DNA from: Lithospermum erythrorhizon
Taxonomy: Eukaryota; Streptophyta; Magnoliopsida; Boraginales; Boraginaceae
DNA length: 64,000 nt
Direction: 5' to 3'
NCBI GenBank assembly: GCA_019722365.1
Contig: JADFUC010002051.1
Location: 558,001-622,000, forward strand
Under the pieces are notes generated by a model. The model ran no database searches and was not told where the DNA came from. It was given only the letters and a program-made list of their open reading frames with translations. Both the position numbers and the translations under genes were made by a program. Below, piece by piece: positions 62,290-64,000 of this stretch (its first letter is position 1; every line of letters starts with the position of its first letter).

Positions 62290-62850
62290 GTGCATTTTAA
62301 TGTTAGTTAAATAATGGTAGTTTTGTTTTGCAATTAAGCGTAGTGGTGAAAATTAGCATTCGATTATGATGAGGTTACTAGAGATGTTTTCTTACTTGTT
62401 TTAGCTTAAAGTTTTAGTTTTGTTGAGTTATGCATTTCAATTTTGGTTAAATTATGGTATTTGAGAGTAGTGGCTGAAAGTATTCAATTATGGTCAGTTA
62501 TTTGGAGCTGCAAGGATAAAAATCAAGTCTTGTATTGCATATTTTCATGTTGGTCCATTCCTTTTGAGCCAATTTACATTTTTGTAGTGTTGTGTGTACT
62601 TCAATTATGATTAAATTATGGTATTTAAGAGCAGTGGCCAAAAGTATTCTATAATCGTGAGCTCTTTGGAGGTGCAAGGAGAAGAATCGAGTCTTGTATT
62701 GTATATTTTCATATCGGTCCATTCATTTTTAGACAATCTAGATTTTTTGTTGCGATTCATTTCAATTTTGATTAAACCTTGGTACTTAAGAGTAGTGTCC
62801 AAAATTAATATTCAATGTCAGTTCTTTGGAGGCAGAAGGAGAAAATCAAG
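62290..62850 (+). repeat. tandem repeat, unit about 162 bp, three to four copies
   Basis: The landmark AAATTATGGTATTTGAGAGT occurs at about 62450, recurs as AAATTATGGTATTTAAGAGC at about 62614, and as AAACCTTGGTACTTAAGAGT at about 62774, giving spacings of about 164 and 160 bp. An earlier, more diverged copy starts near 62290. Each unit also has TCTTGTATTG and TCGGTCCATTC-type segments. Confidence 0.85.
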
Positions 62851-63345
62851 TTCTGTATAACATCAGATGACCATGTATACTTAACTGCTTGTTGAGGAGA
62901 TTCAGATGATGGATCTCTAGTTCTACTATGAGCCACTGCTTGGAGAGATTCTGAGGTGCATGACTTTATACCTAGGCATGCATTTTCTTCTCCTGCCACC
63001 GTTATGTTTAATTTTTGTATGCCATGTCGTAGCTAATTGCCCGATGTTTGTTGTTTCTGAGACTGGACCTCCACAATATCGTAGTCGAACTGTATATGAG
63101 GATGCTAATCCTGAAATGTTGTGGGATTTCTTCTGGGATGATGAATTCAGGGCTGAGTGGGATCATATGCTCATAAAAGCTGAAACTTTGGAAGAAAATG
63201 TTATGATGGTCCAGTGGTACGTAAGGTAGGAAGCTCTTTCTCTTGAACAACTACAAATCCATTAACTTATTTAGAATGATGAAAATCACATTTTCATATT
63301 TGCCAACTGTGTCTGGCAGTTTCCATTCTTTTGGTGATAGGAGTC
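62851..63345 (+). pseudogene. decayed START-domain lipid-transfer gene fragment
   Basis: 62851-62955 shows FCITSDDHVYL, DDGSL and AWRDSE in shifting frames with stops. A retained intron follows. The next exon (63062-63230) is nearly intact: TGPPQYRSRTVYEDANPEML, WDFFWDDEFRAEWDHMLIKA and ETLEENVMMVQW. A following scrap at about 63321 reads FPFF, where relatives have KFPFFCSDREY, then breaks. These are conserved segments of plant START-domain proteins that bind lipids. Frameshifts, stops and loss of sequence after 63345 show it is non-functional. Introns are retained, so it is not a processed copy. Confidence 0.75.
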
Positions 63346-64000
63346 ATAGCTTTAAAGACTGACCCTTCTGGTTGCTCGTGTATATTTAGCACCACCCCTG
63401 TCTTCATCACAACCTTTGGGGCAAAAACTCAGGCCACACTGAATGACATTCCCATTTTAGGGCTTTACCGAATTGGGAAACACCAGAAACATTCTTCAAC
63501 TTACCATCAAGAGAGAGACTTGAACCTTCTTCTCCAACTCTTGATAACAACTTCCAACCTTGATAAATGGCTTTCAAAATCTTCATCGTCAGTATGTTCC
63601 AATTCTTTAATTTCTTTTCCAAATCAGATTTATTTCAACAGTTTCTTCATCAAAATGGAATTTCTTCTTCAAAAGATCTTTGACAGTAGTCAACAGTTTT
63701 TGAAGTTCTGAATCATCGAATTATGCTAATTTTGCTGGTCAGCTGCATATGAACTGCGATTGGGTTGAGGCTTCGGATTGCCTTTTGTAATTAATTGTCT
63801 ACTCTAATAGTTGCCAAAATCCGGTGCACCATTCAATTTATTACAAAGTAGGTGCAATCATCTATTATTGTTAACTTTGTCAAAGTAAGTCGGTATCACT
63901 TAAGGAAGCGTTTCTATACAAAAGTTGGTCTCTTAGGGGTTTGTTAAATATATTAATCAGTTAAATTTAATTAATTCACATTTAATTTATTAATTTGTTT
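63346..64000. other. unidentified sequence joined to the START fragment
   Basis: GC content rises at about 63350-63560, and long frames exist on both strands (126 codons plus strand, 71 codons minus strand). Neither shows a motif I recognise. The abrupt end of START similarity suggests an insertion or rearrangement breakpoint near 63345. Confidence 0.35.

Noticed and set aside
1..64000. CRISPR arrays, rRNA genes or bacterial-type operons
   Set aside because: None seen; regular repeats here are AT-rich tandem or dispersed plant repeats.

Overview
This window looks like nuclear DNA of a dicot flowering plant. It is very AT-rich, its genes are split by GT-AG introns, and the recognisable proteins are plant-specific: NAC, KIX8/9-type, WVD2-like, SPX, RSZ-type SR, fasciclin-like AGP and DUF1644. 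The intergenic DNA carries MITEs, tRNA-derived SINEs and decayed LTR retrotransposons. I cannot fix the order or species. Exon junctions were worked out by hand from reading frame plus splice dinucleotides and conserved protein motifs, so UTR limits are approximate.

Layout. 1-17.5 kb holds four minus-strand genes: a divergent NAC factor (1691-3536), a DUF1644 zinc-binding protein (8199-9965, 5' UTR intron reaching about 11.32 kb), a fasciclin-like AGP (12736-13524) and an RSZ21/22-type splicing factor (15239-16582, 5' UTR intron reaching about 17.4 kb). A truncated Ty3/gypsy element (about 4.6-6.6 kb) and Stowaway-like MITEs lie between them. 17.6-22.3 kb is gene-poor. A plus-strand KIX8/9-like repressor adaptor sits at 22344-24401. 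24.4-33.5 kb is AT-rich repeat-derived DNA with an LTR-like block near 30 kb.

33.6-43.1 kb holds a plus-strand WVD2-like/TPX2-family gene (34312-37232), a minus-strand TPR gene with a SINE in its second intron (38603-40132) and a minus-strand small DnaJ-type zinc-finger protein (42006-43066). 44.4-46.7 kb has a cluster of short inverted-repeat elements and a broken aspartyl-tRNA synthetase copy that keeps its introns. 47-54 kb is intergenic, with a striking strand-composition switch at 49.1-49.9 kb.

An SPX1/2-like phosphate-sensor gene (54196-56355) has two perfect P1BS (PHR1-site) palindromes upstream, but its second exon is out of frame as it stands. The last 7.5 kb has mini-MITEs, unresolved exon-like blocks, a roughly 160-bp tandem repeat, and a decayed START-domain gene fragment fused to the end of that array.

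The genes look like unrelated neighbours, not a pathway cluster. I found no convincing new multi-gene system. The most interesting points are the SPX gene with intact promoter sites but a broken middle exon, the two intron-containing pseudogenes, a NAC protein lacking the usual N-terminal motif, and several small transposon families.
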